A DNA stretch of 11,575 nucleotides from assembly GCA_013694885.1 (NCBI GenBank), contig JACDBO010000379.1, positions 1-11,575 of the forward strand, in the 5' to 3' direction. The notes under the pieces were generated by a model that was not told the DNA's origin, made no database searches, and was given only the letters and a program-made list of their open reading frames with translations. Positions within the stretch are counted from its first letter, which is position 1, and every line of letters starts with the position of its first letter. Below are positions 1 through 7,150 of this stretch, one piece after another. The stretch is from Chloroflexia bacterium (lineage in GTDB: Bacteria; Chloroflexota; Chloroflexia; Thermomicrobiales; UBA6265). The position numbers were made by a program, and so were the translations under genes.

Positions 1-297
1 CGCTTCGGCGCGCTGCTCGACGCGCTGGAGTATGGCGCCCCTCCCCACGGCGGTATCGCAATGGGGCTGGACCGGCTGGTGATGGTCTTTGCTGGTGAGG
101 AGAGCATCCGCGAAGTTATCGCCTTCCCCAAGAACCAGCGCGGTATCGACCTGATGTTCCAGGCGCCGTCCGCCGTCGCCCCCGATCAACTCGACGACCT
201 CGGCCTCGACATCCGCCCGCTCGCCAAAGCAGAAACCGAATCGGCGCTGCGCGACGAAGCGATCGCGCTCAGCGATCGCGCCGTCGAGAGCCTGTAG
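1..297 (+). CDS. aspS: Aspartyl-tRNA synthetase, C-terminal fragment (5' end outside window)
   Basis: The reading frame is open from base 1 and ends with TAG, giving the last 98 residues of a class II aminoacyl-tRNA synthetase that charges tRNA-Asp (or tRNA-Asp/Asn) with aspartate in the cytoplasm. The class II motif 3 is visible as GGIAMGLDRLVM, whose Arg contacts ATP. It is followed by IREVIAFPKNQRGIDLMFQAPS, typical of the end of AspRS catalytic domains. The tail after this (about 40 residues, PDQLDDLGLDIRP...) matches the extended C-terminus of bacterial-type rather than archaeal-type AspRS. The anticodon-binding and GAD insertion domains lie upstream of the window, so discriminating and non-discriminating forms cannot be told apart. 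It converges on the leftward operon that ends at 357. Confidence 0.93.
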   Translation, partial: RFGALLDALEYGAPPHGGIAMGLDRLVMVFAGEESIREVIAFPKNQRGIDLMFQAPSAVAPDQLDDLGLDIRPLAKAETESALRDEAIALSDRAVESL

Positions 298-298
298 A

Positions 299-336
299 CC
301 GCTGAACAGGACTCAGCGGGAGGCTTCCTCGCTTTT
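299..336 (+). terminator. Putative intrinsic terminator after aspS
   Basis: A perfect 7-bp stem (CCGCTGA at 299-305, TCAGCGG at 313-319, 7-nt loop) begins two bases after the aspS stop. A short GAGG/CCTC hairpin follows (320-330), then TTTT at 333-336. The position between two convergent genes fits a terminator. The U-tract is short and separated from the main stem, so this is a moderate call. For the leftward operon the hairpin has no following U-tract. Confidence 0.4.
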
Positions 337-356
337 CGCGGGGTCATTCAGTAGGG

Positions 357-1355
357 CTACGGGATGTTGAGTTGGCTGAAGGTCCACGAGAGACCGCTGG
401 TGGCGTCCAGGTCGTCGTGGCCGAAAAGGCGGTGTGGCTCGCCTGAGACCGTGCCGGTGACTCGGTCGATCGCGAGGGCCCAGACTTCAAAGGCGTTGCC
501 ATTGGGTCGAATGTACGCGATCCAATCTCCGTCGGGCGACCAAGTCGCGGCGGCGGCCTGCGCACCCTGCGTAAGCCGCGTCTGCTCACCGGTGGCGCGG
601 TCGACCAGCCACAGGTCGCTCACCTTTTGCTCGTCGCGGATCGTGACCACAATCGCTTGCCCATCGGGCGCGATGGCCGGGTCGTACGCGCCGCGCGGTC
701 CCTCGGCGAGGGTGAACGTCGCGCCGGACGTGAGATCGCGGATGGCGACATAGGTCGAGCCTCCGCTCGGCCCACCGAACGCAAGGACGGTGTAGACGGC
801 GACCGACCCACTCGCGTCGAGTCCCGCGTCTTCAAGGTCGCCGGCGTCGGAATCGTCGGACGGCGCCAGCATGGGCGCCGCCTCCCAATTCGGCAACAAC
901 CAGAGGCGCATGTCTCCGCTCTCTGCCTCTATTCCGGCATCGGAGACATAGGCGATCATCTCCGACGGACTCCAGGATGGGTCCATCACCCATGCGCTAC
1001 CTGCCACGTAGTCAGGACTACCCGGCTCCGCGCCCGACTCACTGTCGCTGAGACGGACCGCCCCGCCGTCCAGGAGATCATATCGGACGAGGTCGGAGTA
1101 ACTGCCTCCCCGCTGCACGTAGAGGATTTCGCCGCCATCAGGAGACCACCGCGGATCGCTGGCGTTGCCGTCATGCACGATCTCGGTCTCACCTTCCGAT
1201 GTCCAGAACCAGACGCTGCCGCTGCGCACAAACGCGATCCGGCCCGGAATGCTCTCGCCCTCTTGCCGCGCATCGACCGCACTCACCGCCAGCAGCGGAC
1301 AGGCGAGTATCAGACTGATGAGGGCGACGAACCGCACCATTGACCGTTTGATCAT
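357..1355 (-). CDS. Exported TolB/PD40-type beta-propeller protein
   Basis: 332 aa. The N-terminus (MIKRSMVRFVALISLILACPLLAVSA|VDA) is a Sec signal peptide with a basic start, a hydrophobic core and a plausible cleavage after VSA, so the mature protein should be extracytoplasmic. The body carries repeated PD40/WD40-like blades: DPRWSPDGGEILYV, DPSWSPSEMIAYV, DPAIAPDGQAIVV and AATWSPDGDWIAYI. These are characteristic of TolB-like six-bladed propellers, which usually mediate protein or ligand binding. There is no Pal-binding context and no TolB N-terminal domain, so it should not be named tolB. Its ATG overlaps the murE stop in an ATGA arrangement (1352-1355), so translation is probably coupled. 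It is the last gene of the operon, which suggests, without proof, a cell-envelope role. Confidence 0.85.
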   Translation of the reverse strand: MIKRSMVRFVALISLILACPLLAVSAVDARQEGESIPGRIAFVRSGSVWFWTSEGETEIVHDGNASDPRWSPDGGEILYVQRGGSYSDLVRYDLLDGGAVRLSDSESGAEPGSPDYVAGSAWVMDPSWSPSEMIAYVSDAGIEAESGDMRLWLLPNWEAAPMLAPSDDSDAGDLEDAGLDASGSVAVYTVLAFGGPSGGSTYVAIRDLTSGATFTLAEGPRGAYDPAIAPDGQAIVVTIRDEQKVSDLWLVDRATGEQTRLTQGAQAAAATWSPDGDWIAYIRPNGNAFEVWALAIDRVTGTVSGEPHRLFGHDDLDATSGLSWTFSQLNIP

Positions 1356-2908
1356 GCTTGCCTCTCAAGGACTGACGTCGTGTAGCCAGCTTCGAGAAGG
1401 AGTTCGCGGGCGACCGCTGCCTCATCCCACGGCCGGTGGGCCGACCCCAGAATAATGCTCGACTCGTGGCCCTTCCCGGCCAGCAGGACGCAATCGCCAG
1501 GTCCGGCGCGGTCGAATGCCTCCGCAATGGCCACGCGCCGGTCCGGGATTTCCAGGATGTCGTCGCCCACGACGCCACCTTGCGCCACTGCACCCTCCGT
1601 GATGTCGCGGATGATTCGCTCCGGGTCCTCGTGGCGCGGGTCCTCATTGGTGAAGATGCTGATGTCCGCCAGTTCGGCGCAGACCGCTCCCTGCAGCGGT
1701 CGCTTACTGGTGTCCCGCTCGCCCGCGCTGCCGGTGACGACAATGAGGCGCCCGTCGGGGTGGAACGCGCGCAGCAGCGTCAGAGTCTTGCGCAGCGATG
1801 CAGGCGTGTGGGCGTAGTCGACTACCACAACAAATGGCTGTCCCGCTCCGATCCGATCCATGCGTCCCGGCACGCCCGGTGCGGACTCCAAACCGGCGCA
1901 CACATCATCGAGTCCGACACCCGCGGCGAGCGCCGTTCCCGCCGCGCAGAGCGCATTGGCGATGTTGAAGTGACCGATCAACGGAAGCGACACGTGTACT
2001 TCGTCGCTGCCGGCGCGAAGGACGAACGACGAGCCATCCGCTCGGACGTCCAGCTCACGGGCGCACAAGTCCACATCGGCCCCGTCGGCGCTGTACCAGA
2101 CGACCGACGCCCCACGAGCGTGCTGCACCAACGACCGCGCACCATTATCATCGTAGTTGAGGACGACGACTCCTCCGGCGGACGCCACGCGCTCGACGAG
2201 GATCGCCTTGGCGGCGCGGTAGCGCTCAATCGTCTTATGGAATTCGAGGTGCTCGTGGGTGATGTTGGTGACGCCGGCGATTTCGAAACGGGTGGCGTCG
2301 AGCCGGTGCATCGCCAAGCCATGGGATGTCGCCTCGATGATCGCGGTGTCGACACCCGCGGTGACCATCTCACACAGATACCGTTGGACAAGATTCGACT
2401 CCGGCGTCGTTTGGTGCGCGAGTCGCTCTTCCCGCTCGGGACCGATACGAATCGAGATCGTCCCGATGAGGCCAGTTCGTCGGCCGGCGGCTTGCAGGAT
2501 GCCGTCGAGGAGATAACTTGTCGTCGTCTTGCCGTCAGTGCCCGTCAATCCAACCATTTGGAGCTGGTGTGAAGGCTGATCGTAGAAGCGCGCTGAGAGC
2601 GGCGCCAGCGCCTCGCGGCTATCCCGCACCACAATCTGAGGCAGGTTTGCTTCGACACGATTTTCGACCAGAAGTGCGGAGGCCCCATTCGCAATCGCTT
2701 GGGGAATAAACTGGTGACCGTCGAGATCGGCGCCGCGAAGCGAGGCAAAGAGATCCCCCGCCTTCAGCAGCCGCGAGTCGAAACCGACGCCGGTGACGAA
2801 TGCTCCGGTATCGCCGACGAGCGCTGATCCAGACACGACCTCTGCCAATTCTCCGACCGTCTTAGCGGTTCGGGGGGCAGGGTTTTTCGACGGCGTTTGC
2901 GAGGGCAT
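1352..2908 (-). CDS. murE: UDP-N-acetylmuramoyl-tripeptide synthetase MurE
   Basis: 518 aa from the ATG at 2908. A GTG at 2914, directly abutting the upstream TAG, would add two residues, but the ATG has the better Shine-Dalgarno (AGGTGG). MurE adds the third residue (a diamino acid) to UDP-MurNAc-L-Ala-D-Glu in the cytoplasm using ATP. Visible in order, numbered from the ATG: DSR in the uridine-binding domain (~44-46), P-loop GTDGKTTT (~123-130), TTPES (~167-171), EATSHGL (~192-198), the YRAAK segment whose Lys is carbamylated in the family (~230-234), GHFNIANAL (~312-320), DYAHTP (~364-369), GERDTSKRP (~396-404), NEDPRHEDP (~421-429) and GKGHES (~478-483). Length is normal. The usual meso-DAP motif DNPR reads EDPR, so the substrate may be a different diamino acid. 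It lies between a FemAB-type transferase and a propeller protein. Confidence 0.95.
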   Translation of the reverse strand: MPSQTPSKNPAPRTAKTVGELAEVVSGSALVGDTGAFVTGVGFDSRLLKAGDLFASLRGADLDGHQFIPQAIANGASALLVENRVEANLPQIVVRDSREALAPLSARFYDQPSHQLQMVGLTGTDGKTTTSYLLDGILQAAGRRTGLIGTISIRIGPEREERLAHQTTPESNLVQRYLCEMVTAGVDTAIIEATSHGLAMHRLDATRFEIAGVTNITHEHLEFHKTIERYRAAKAILVERVASAGGVVVLNYDDNGARSLVQHARGASVVWYSADGADVDLCARELDVRADGSSFVLRAGSDEVHVSLPLIGHFNIANALCAAGTALAAGVGLDDVCAGLESAPGVPGRMDRIGAGQPFVVVVDYAHTPASLRKTLTLLRAFHPDGRLIVVTGSAGERDTSKRPLQGAVCAELADISIFTNEDPRHEDPERIIRDITEGAVAQGGVVGDDILEIPDRRVAIAEAFDRAGPGDCVLLAGKGHESSIILGSAHRPWDEAAVARELLLEAGYTTSVLERQA

Positions 2909-2914
2909 GGCCAC

Positions 2915-3946
2915 CTATCCGTTGATGACACCTGACCGCCGCGCGAGCCAGGCGAGCACCGGATGGTAGCGCCGTTCCATGGTTGGCGGATAGCGCACGA
3001 CATCGCCACCGAACCCGGTTTTGAACCGAAAAAGACCTCGCCAATCATCACCCTTGGTACCGGCCACGCTCCCACCTTCGCCGGCGATCGAGGCCGGGTC
3101 CACATCCGGGATGCCCCAAAGATCGTAGCGGACGCAGCCACATTCGCGTGCCCAACGCATCGCCTCGAACTGAAGCAAGAACGCCGCGCCGTGCGCGCGG
3201 TGCTGGGTGGATGAGGCACCATACATATAGATCGCCTCGTCGCCGAACGCCGCCGCGATCAGCGCCGCGGCCAGGTTGTCCTCAACCATCGCCATCAGCA
3301 TGACCGCGCGTGACCCAAACTGAGCCATGAAATCTTCGTAGTAGGCCCGGCTGTGAATCGCGAAGTCGTTCCGCTCGGCGGTATCCTCAAGCAACCGGTA
3401 GAACGCATCGTAGCTCGCTGCATCGAGGGCGGCGCGCGCGACCGTCACGCCGCGACGCTGCGCCAGGCGCACGCTGTAGCGCGTCTTTTGGTGCATCTGC
3501 TTGAGCATCGTTTCGTCGTCGAGCAACGGCACTTTGACCGTTCGCTGGGGCTGAACATGGCCTGGACCCTGGACGAAGCCCGCATTTCGAAAGCTTCCCG
3601 TCAAACCGACTGGACCATCTGGCTCGACTATGACGCTGATGGCACGGTGCCGCCGCGCGGTCTCGTCGAGCAGGGCGCGAAACTCAGGCCAAATCGCCTG
3701 ACCGTCGCCATCAAGCACAGGACCACGCGGCAGATAGCCAATGCTCACGGGTCCCTTCGCGCGAAAGAGCACCTGGGCGTAGGCGTGTCCGCCCGCGCCG
3801 TCGACCGAGACGCGTTCAGGGGACCAACCGTGCCGGCTCTTGAAGTCGCCCCATTCCCAGGATTGCAGCAGGTGGCCTCCGAGACGACCGATCGCCTCAT
3901 TCCAGGCAATGGATGGGTGCTGGTGCGGTGAGTCGACGGTAATAAT
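2915..3946 (-). CDS. FemAB/FemX-family peptidoglycan aminoacyltransferase, apparent ATT start
   Basis: About 343 aa if started at ATT 3946. FemAB/FemX enzymes have twin GNAT-like folds and transfer amino acids from aminoacyl-tRNA to the third-residue side chain of the peptidoglycan precursor, at the inner face of the membrane. Family features: GGHLLQSWEWGDFKSRHGW (~23-41), the basic KTRYSVRLAQRRGV segment (~154-167), YMYGASS (~240-246), YDLWGI (~274-279) and GLFRFKTGFGGDVVRY (~304-319). The only conventional start in frame is GTG at 3772, which would remove the conserved 58-residue N-terminus. Upstream in frame there is no ATG, GTG or TTG before a TGA at 3962-3964. ATT at 3944-3946 sits 8 nt after a strong AGGAG, so I chose it. 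A one-base frameshift from ATG 3965 is the alternative. It lies 33 nt after the HEAT gene and abuts murE, consistent with cross-bridge synthesis. Confidence 0.88.
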   Translation of the reverse strand: MITVDSPHQHPSIAWNEAIGRLGGHLLQSWEWGDFKSRHGWSPERVSVDGAGGHAYAQVLFRAKGPVSIGYLPRGPVLDGDGQAIWPEFRALLDETARRHRAISVIVEPDGPVGLTGSFRNAGFVQGPGHVQPQRTVKVPLLDDETMLKQMHQKTRYSVRLAQRRGVTVARAALDAASYDAFYRLLEDTAERNDFAIHSRAYYEDFMAQFGSRAVMLMAMVEDNLAAALIAAAFGDEAIYMYGASSTQHRAHGAAFLLQFEAMRWARECGCVRYDLWGIPDVDPASIAGEGGSVAGTKGDDWRGLFRFKTGFGGDVVRYPPTMERRYHPVLAWLARRSGVING

Positions 3947-3959
3947 GTCGGCGTCTCCT
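3941..3959 (-). promoter_or_regulatory. Strong Shine-Dalgarno feeding an ATT start codon
   Basis: Reading leftward, AGAGGAG (AGGAG core at 3959-3955) is followed by 8 nt and then two successive ATT codons (3946-3944 and 3943-3941) in the FemAB frame. No ATG, GTG or TTG exists in this frame between the TGA at 3964-3962 and codon 59 (GTG 3772). The SD spacing is ideal for the first ATT. ATT/AUU starts are known in infC, where they allow autoregulation through IF3 discrimination. Whether it serves that purpose here is unknown. Confidence 0.5.
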
Positions 3960-3979
3960 CTTCATTGCTAGCAGTAATC

Positions 3980-4957
3980 TCAACGGTCGAGCACGAGAGG
4001 ATCGAGGGACGTATTGGCTTCGTGGATCGCATCCTCGATTGCGTCGCCGTCACTCTCGGGCGCATCTTCGGCAAGCCGCCGCAACACACGAGCGGCCTCG
4101 CGACCACCGATCCGGCCGATTGCGCCGATCGCCGCGTGACGCACCTCGACATCCTCGTCCTGCGCAAGGTCGATCAGCGTCGGGATGGTGTCAATATCGC
4201 CCAAATCGCCAGCCGCCCGCGCCGCCTCGAATCTCAGTTCGGCGTCCTCGTTGGCGAACTCCGCGGAGACTCGCGGCAACCATCGTGGGTCAGCGGTCCG
4301 CCCCATCGCATAGAGGGCGCTCGCCTGGAATCCTGGTTCGTCGCCATCGAAAAACGTGTCGATTAACTGATTGACGCGGGGATCGTCCGCGAAGACCGCC
4401 GCTGTCTCCAGCGCCCGACGCCGCACGAGCGGCTCGAGAACGGAGTCATCAGCCAGCCGAAAGAGCTCCCAGCGCAGTCGCTCGGACGTCACCTCATCGA
4501 GTTCACCCGACACCGCGCGCTCAGCGCTGGCCGCCAGACTCTCCAGGGCCTGGGCGACGACATCCTGCGACGGGTCCTCGTTGATGACTCGCAGCAGGAT
4601 GTCCGGCAGGTCGCTCCCCTCATCCTCCCACAGCGCGGCGGCGGCTCGCTGACGGACCACCGGCGACGCGTCGGTGAGCATCGTCCGAAGCGCACGGCCA
4701 AAATGGAGATCGACGCGTTCCTCAGTCAATTCAAGGAGTAATCGAGTCACCGCGATGCGCACGGCGTCAGACAATGTCGGCCACCGCTCCTCGAGCAGCC
4801 GACCGTCCTCCCTGGTGAGGTCGGCGAGCCCGAGCACTTCAGACCCAGTCGGTTCGCCACGCGCGCACGCTTCGAGCGTTGCCTCGATCGAAGGAGCTTC
4901 GGCGAGCGCGCTGTCCTCCCGGTCAGGCTCCAGCGGCATAGGTGTACGTTTCGCCAT
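3980..4957 (-). CDS. HEAT-repeat protein
   Basis: 325 aa from ATG 4957 (MAKRTPMPLEP...). An ATG at 4939 (MPLEPDRE...) is equally possible, and no clear Shine-Dalgarno decides. Both overlap the end of the preceding gene (stop at 4923-4925), suggesting translational coupling. After an acidic N-terminus the protein is entirely alpha-helical, with repeating HEAT/PBS-lyase-like units. Examples are DASPVVRQRAAAALWE, LEPLVRRRALETAAVFADD, PGFQASALYAMGRTADPRWLP, DAELRFEAARAAGDLGD and DVEVRHAAIGAIGRIGGREA. Such solenoids act as protein-binding scaffolds. There is no signal peptide, membrane segment or catalytic motif, so it is probably cytoplasmic. The pairing with the 645-aa upstream protein suggests the two may interact, which is inference. 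The acidic composition contrasts with the basic FemAB product downstream. Confidence 0.85.
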   Translation of the reverse strand: MAKRTPMPLEPDREDSALAEAPSIEATLEACARGEPTGSEVLGLADLTREDGRLLEERWPTLSDAVRIAVTRLLLELTEERVDLHFGRALRTMLTDASPVVRQRAAAALWEDEGSDLPDILLRVINEDPSQDVVAQALESLAASAERAVSGELDEVTSERLRWELFRLADDSVLEPLVRRRALETAAVFADDPRVNQLIDTFFDGDEPGFQASALYAMGRTADPRWLPRVSAEFANEDAELRFEAARAAGDLGDIDTIPTLIDLAQDEDVEVRHAAIGAIGRIGGREAARVLRRLAEDAPESDGDAIEDAIHEANTSLDPLVLDR

Positions 4958-6860
4958 CATCGGCGGTCGTGATGTGCGTGTCGCTCTCCAGCGTCGTCCG
5001 CAGCAGCTCCCGCGAGTATGGGCGCTCGATATTCGCGGCGGCGTAGAGGTCGTCGAACGCCGCGAGCTTGCCCTCGTCGGTGTCAATGCCTATCCGCTCG
5101 AAGGTGGCCTGGACAACCGCTTCGGGCCGACGGCGCAGTCGATCATCGAGCGGCTTCTCGGAACCGAGGCTCGGGAAGCGCTCCTCGCTGATCAGCATCT
5201 CGCTGGCGACCGTGCAGGCGTATGACGTAGGACGGAAGACGTAGCGCACGGCCCGCCGATCATCCAGTTCCAGCAGCCGCGCACTCTGATTCTCGCCTGC
5301 CAGATATTCGAGCCGGTAATGCCCGTCGTTCTCGGTCGCGGTGATCGAGATCAGTGCGCCGGGGACGAGGTTCTCCGAGAAGAAATCGTCCAGCCCGAGC
5401 AGAAACCCGCCGCGGTTCGGTGTCGGGTAGCGAACCTCAACGAGATACGTTGTATAGGACTGCGGGCACTCAAACGTCAGCACAGCCGACCGCTGGTCGG
5501 GCAGTAGCGCCTTCGGCAAGAGCCGCCGCATGTCGGCATCAAGCGGGAGCAACCCAAGGGTGTATTCGTAGAAGGTCAGCACGCGATCTACCGAGCGCAC
5601 CGAGTGCGGTTCGAGGGACGGGTCACTTTCTTCCAGTAGGAAGCGAAAGTCCGTACCGATGTCATTGGGCCGGCGGCGCGTCGTTCCGAGTTGGGGCAGC
5701 GCGCTCGTGCTCCAGAAGCGCTGCCCGTTCGTGCCAACGAAGTCGAACTCGCGGTGCTCACGCGAGAGCCGGACGTTGACCGCGAAGCGAGCCAGATCGA
5801 AGTCCGGCGCGTTGGGCCGGACACCGAGGATGTCCTGTGCGAGCGTCGTGTCCGTCAGCGGCTGCTCCTGCTCGTCGATATAATCCTTGATGCGACGCAG
5901 GTCGCCGCGGCTGAGCCGCGGAACCCGGTCCTCGGAGAGCCAGTGGTCTCCGAAATGGGCCACCCGTGTGTCTTCACGCAAGCGCGCGTCGATCGCCGCT
6001 GCCAGGTCGGCATCGGCAACGTCGGACACATCAGACAGCACCAGCACCGGTGCCGGACGCGGCGCGGCCACCACGTTCGGAACTGGCGTCACCACAGGCT
6101 CTTCAACCTGGGTCACCTCAGCCTCAGGCGCAACAACCTCGTCTTCGGCGTCAAGGGTGATCAGTTGCCGCTCATCCTGATCCGACAGTGCAACCTCGGG
6201 CTCAACGAGCGCATCCACGTCGGTGGCGAGTTCCGGCGCGGTGGCTGCCTCGGCCTCAACCGCTGGCTCCTCCGCAACGAGTTCCGCCGCTGGCGCTTCT
6301 TCAGGTTGCTCCAGGATAGTGGGAACCACTTCCGGCGCCTCGACCGAGATCGGCTCCTCCACGAGTTCAGCGGGCGACTCCACGACCGCGGCTGGTTCCG
6401 CGAGTGCCTCTTCCTCTTCGATCAACGTCTCGTACAAATCAGCCGGTTCCGTGAACGTCGTCCAGGAGGGAGCAACCAGCGGTCGCTCGCGCGGCGCCAC
6501 GGCTGGTCGTTCCGGTTTTGGCAACGGGGTCATCAGACGGGCGGAGAATGTATGCACCGTTGATTCGTGCTGCTCAATCGGGATGTGACCGCGTATCGTC
6601 GTCACCACGAGCCGCTCGCCATCCCGCTCCTCAATGGCGAAGATCTCTGGATTGGCGACGATCGCCTTCTCGACCGCGGCGGCGCTCGCCTCCGCTTGAT
6701 CCGTGAAGTACTTGGCCAGGGAGGTCAACGACACCCGGATCGGCGCATTGGTGGCCATGAACCGTCCTTGGCCACGCATCAGTTGCATCGCTTGCTCGGC
6801 GACCTGCTTGTCTTTTTTCGTTCCGGCAAAGGTCAATTGTGTTTCTTGTTCGGCGACCAT
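4923..6860 (-). CDS. Hypothetical protein with winged-helix-like segments and a long acidic linker
   Basis: 645 aa from ATG 6860, which follows a GAGGAG with an 11-nt spacer. A TTG at 6899 would add 13 residues but lies inside a hairpin and is less likely. I do not recognise the full-length family. Three parts are visible. Residues ~1-100 include a helix-helix-hairpin segment (VSLTSLAKYF...AAAVEKAIVANPEIFAIEERDGERLVV). Residues ~140-275 are low-complexity, rich in Glu, Ala, Pro and Val, and surely disordered. Residues ~280-645 are globular, with a second similar segment (LTDTTLAQDILGV...FDFVGTNGQRFWST) and a third at the C-terminus (YSRELLRTTLESDTHITTADDGETYTY). The pattern of helices followed by a beta-hairpin wing resembles HARE-HTH/RpoE-delta-like winged helices, but this is by eye only. 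There is no signal peptide or TM segment. It overlaps the HEAT-repeat gene and is probably a DNA-, RNA-polymerase- or protein-binding cytoplasmic factor. Confidence 0.8.
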   Translation of the reverse strand: MVAEQETQLTFAGTKKDKQVAEQAMQLMRGQGRFMATNAPIRVSLTSLAKYFTDQAEASAAAVEKAIVANPEIFAIEERDGERLVVTTIRGHIPIEQHESTVHTFSARLMTPLPKPERPAVAPRERPLVAPSWTTFTEPADLYETLIEEEEALAEPAAVVESPAELVEEPISVEAPEVVPTILEQPEEAPAAELVAEEPAVEAEAATAPELATDVDALVEPEVALSDQDERQLITLDAEDEVVAPEAEVTQVEEPVVTPVPNVVAAPRPAPVLVLSDVSDVADADLAAAIDARLREDTRVAHFGDHWLSEDRVPRLSRGDLRRIKDYIDEQEQPLTDTTLAQDILGVRPNAPDFDLARFAVNVRLSREHREFDFVGTNGQRFWSTSALPQLGTTRRRPNDIGTDFRFLLEESDPSLEPHSVRSVDRVLTFYEYTLGLLPLDADMRRLLPKALLPDQRSAVLTFECPQSYTTYLVEVRYPTPNRGGFLLGLDDFFSENLVPGALISITATENDGHYRLEYLAGENQSARLLELDDRRAVRYVFRPTSYACTVASEMLISEERFPSLGSEKPLDDRLRRRPEAVVQATFERIGIDTDEGKLAAFDDLYAAANIERPYSRELLRTTLESDTHITTADDGETYTYAAGA

Positions 6861-6883
6861 GCGTCGGGCGACTCCTCGTGGCG

Positions 6884-6925
6884 AAAACAAAACCAGCAAC
6901 CGACCGCGGGTATGTGCGGCGCTGG
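6884..6925 (-). terminator. Attenuator-like hairpin with U-tract between the 44-aa ORF and the 645-aa gene
   Basis: Read leftward: CCAGC (6925-6921) pairs with GCTGG (6897-6893). Stacked on it, GCCGC (6920-6916) pairs with GCGGT (6907-6903, one G-U) around an 8-nt loop, with a 5-nt one-sided bulge (6902-6898). TTTTGTTTT (6892-6884) follows at once, which is rare in this GC-rich window and is the hallmark of an intrinsic terminator. It lies after the stop of the small ORF and before the SD of the large gene, so it could terminate the small transcript or act as an attenuator. Confidence 0.5.
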
Positions 6926-6948
6926 CGACGTTCCTATGGCGAACAGGG

Positions 6949-7083
6949 CTAACGGCCCGGAGGGGTCCGGAGGGCTTCGACCAGTTGTTGGGTCGTGAGT
7001 GGAACAGACGAGTTCCGAAGGAGCGTCAAGAGGAAGGCAATATCGTTGTCGGTGAGTTGAACATTGGCGGTTGTCTCGGTCAT
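6949..7083 (-). CDS. Small 44-aa protein or leader peptide
   Basis: Starts at ATG 7083 after an AGGAGA with an 11-nt spacer, the same SD-to-start layout as the next gene. It ends with TAG. The sequence MTETTANVQLTDNDIAFLLTLLRNSSVPLTTQQLVEALRTPPGR reads as a compact two- or three-helix unit (DNDIAFLLTLL, then TTQQLVEAL) with a natural N-cap pattern, unlike the Arg/Ser-rich shadow frames. A longer in-frame extension to 7230 exists but would cross the near-consensus promoter, so I reject it. It lies 88 nt before the 645-aa gene, separated by a hairpin and U-tract, and is the first ORF after the promoter at 7151-7180. It could be a helix-turn-helix-like mini-protein partner of the large protein, or a regulatory leader ORF. 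The codons show no obvious amino-acid run of the classical attenuation type. Confidence 0.6.
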   Translation of the reverse strand: MTETTANVQLTDNDIAFLLTLLRNSSVPLTTQQLVEALRTPPGR

Positions 7084-7104
7084 CGGGGAGCGACTCTCCT
7101 GGCA

Positions 7105-7124
7105 CCGGGTGGTGACGGACCCGG
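7105..7124 (-). promoter_or_regulatory. Leader hairpin before the small ORF's ribosome-binding site
   Basis: A perfect 6-bp inverted repeat CCGGGT/ACCCGG with an 8-nt loop lies in the predicted 5' leader of the leftward operon. It is 5 nt ahead of the AGGAGA Shine-Dalgarno (~7099-7094) and about 20 nt after the predicted transcription start. It could tune ribosome access or be an operator at the DNA level. No ligand or protein can be named from the sequence. Confidence 0.35.
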
Positions 7125-7150
7125 CAAACTTAAAGCGTCCAAACCCAGCA

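Noticed and set aside
1297..1305. A lipobox-like ILAC in the propeller protein's signal peptide
   Set aside because: Leu at -2 and Pro at +1 are poor for lipoprotein signal peptidase, and a good AxA-type site (VSA) follows.
1436..2572. A 378-residue open frame on the + strand across murE
   Set aside because: It is antisense to a clear MurE with all motifs. Its Arg/Val/Asp-rich composition and lack of a ribosome-binding site are typical of a high-GC shadow frame.
4958..5086. N-terminal extension of the HEAT-repeat protein to 5086
   Set aside because: The extra 43 residues are Arg/Ser/Thr-rich shadow sequence lying wholly inside the preceding gene.
5691..6563. A 290-residue open frame on the + strand across the 645-aa gene
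   Set aside because: Its composition is repetitive (Arg/Gly/His/Leu) and mirrors the low-complexity linker on the other strand. There is no SD, and the leftward gene fits the operon.
6861..6899. TTG start at 6899 for the 645-aa protein
   Set aside because: The codon lies within the hairpin and U-tract region and has no SD. ATG 6860 has GAGGAG upstream and begins a plausible N-terminus.
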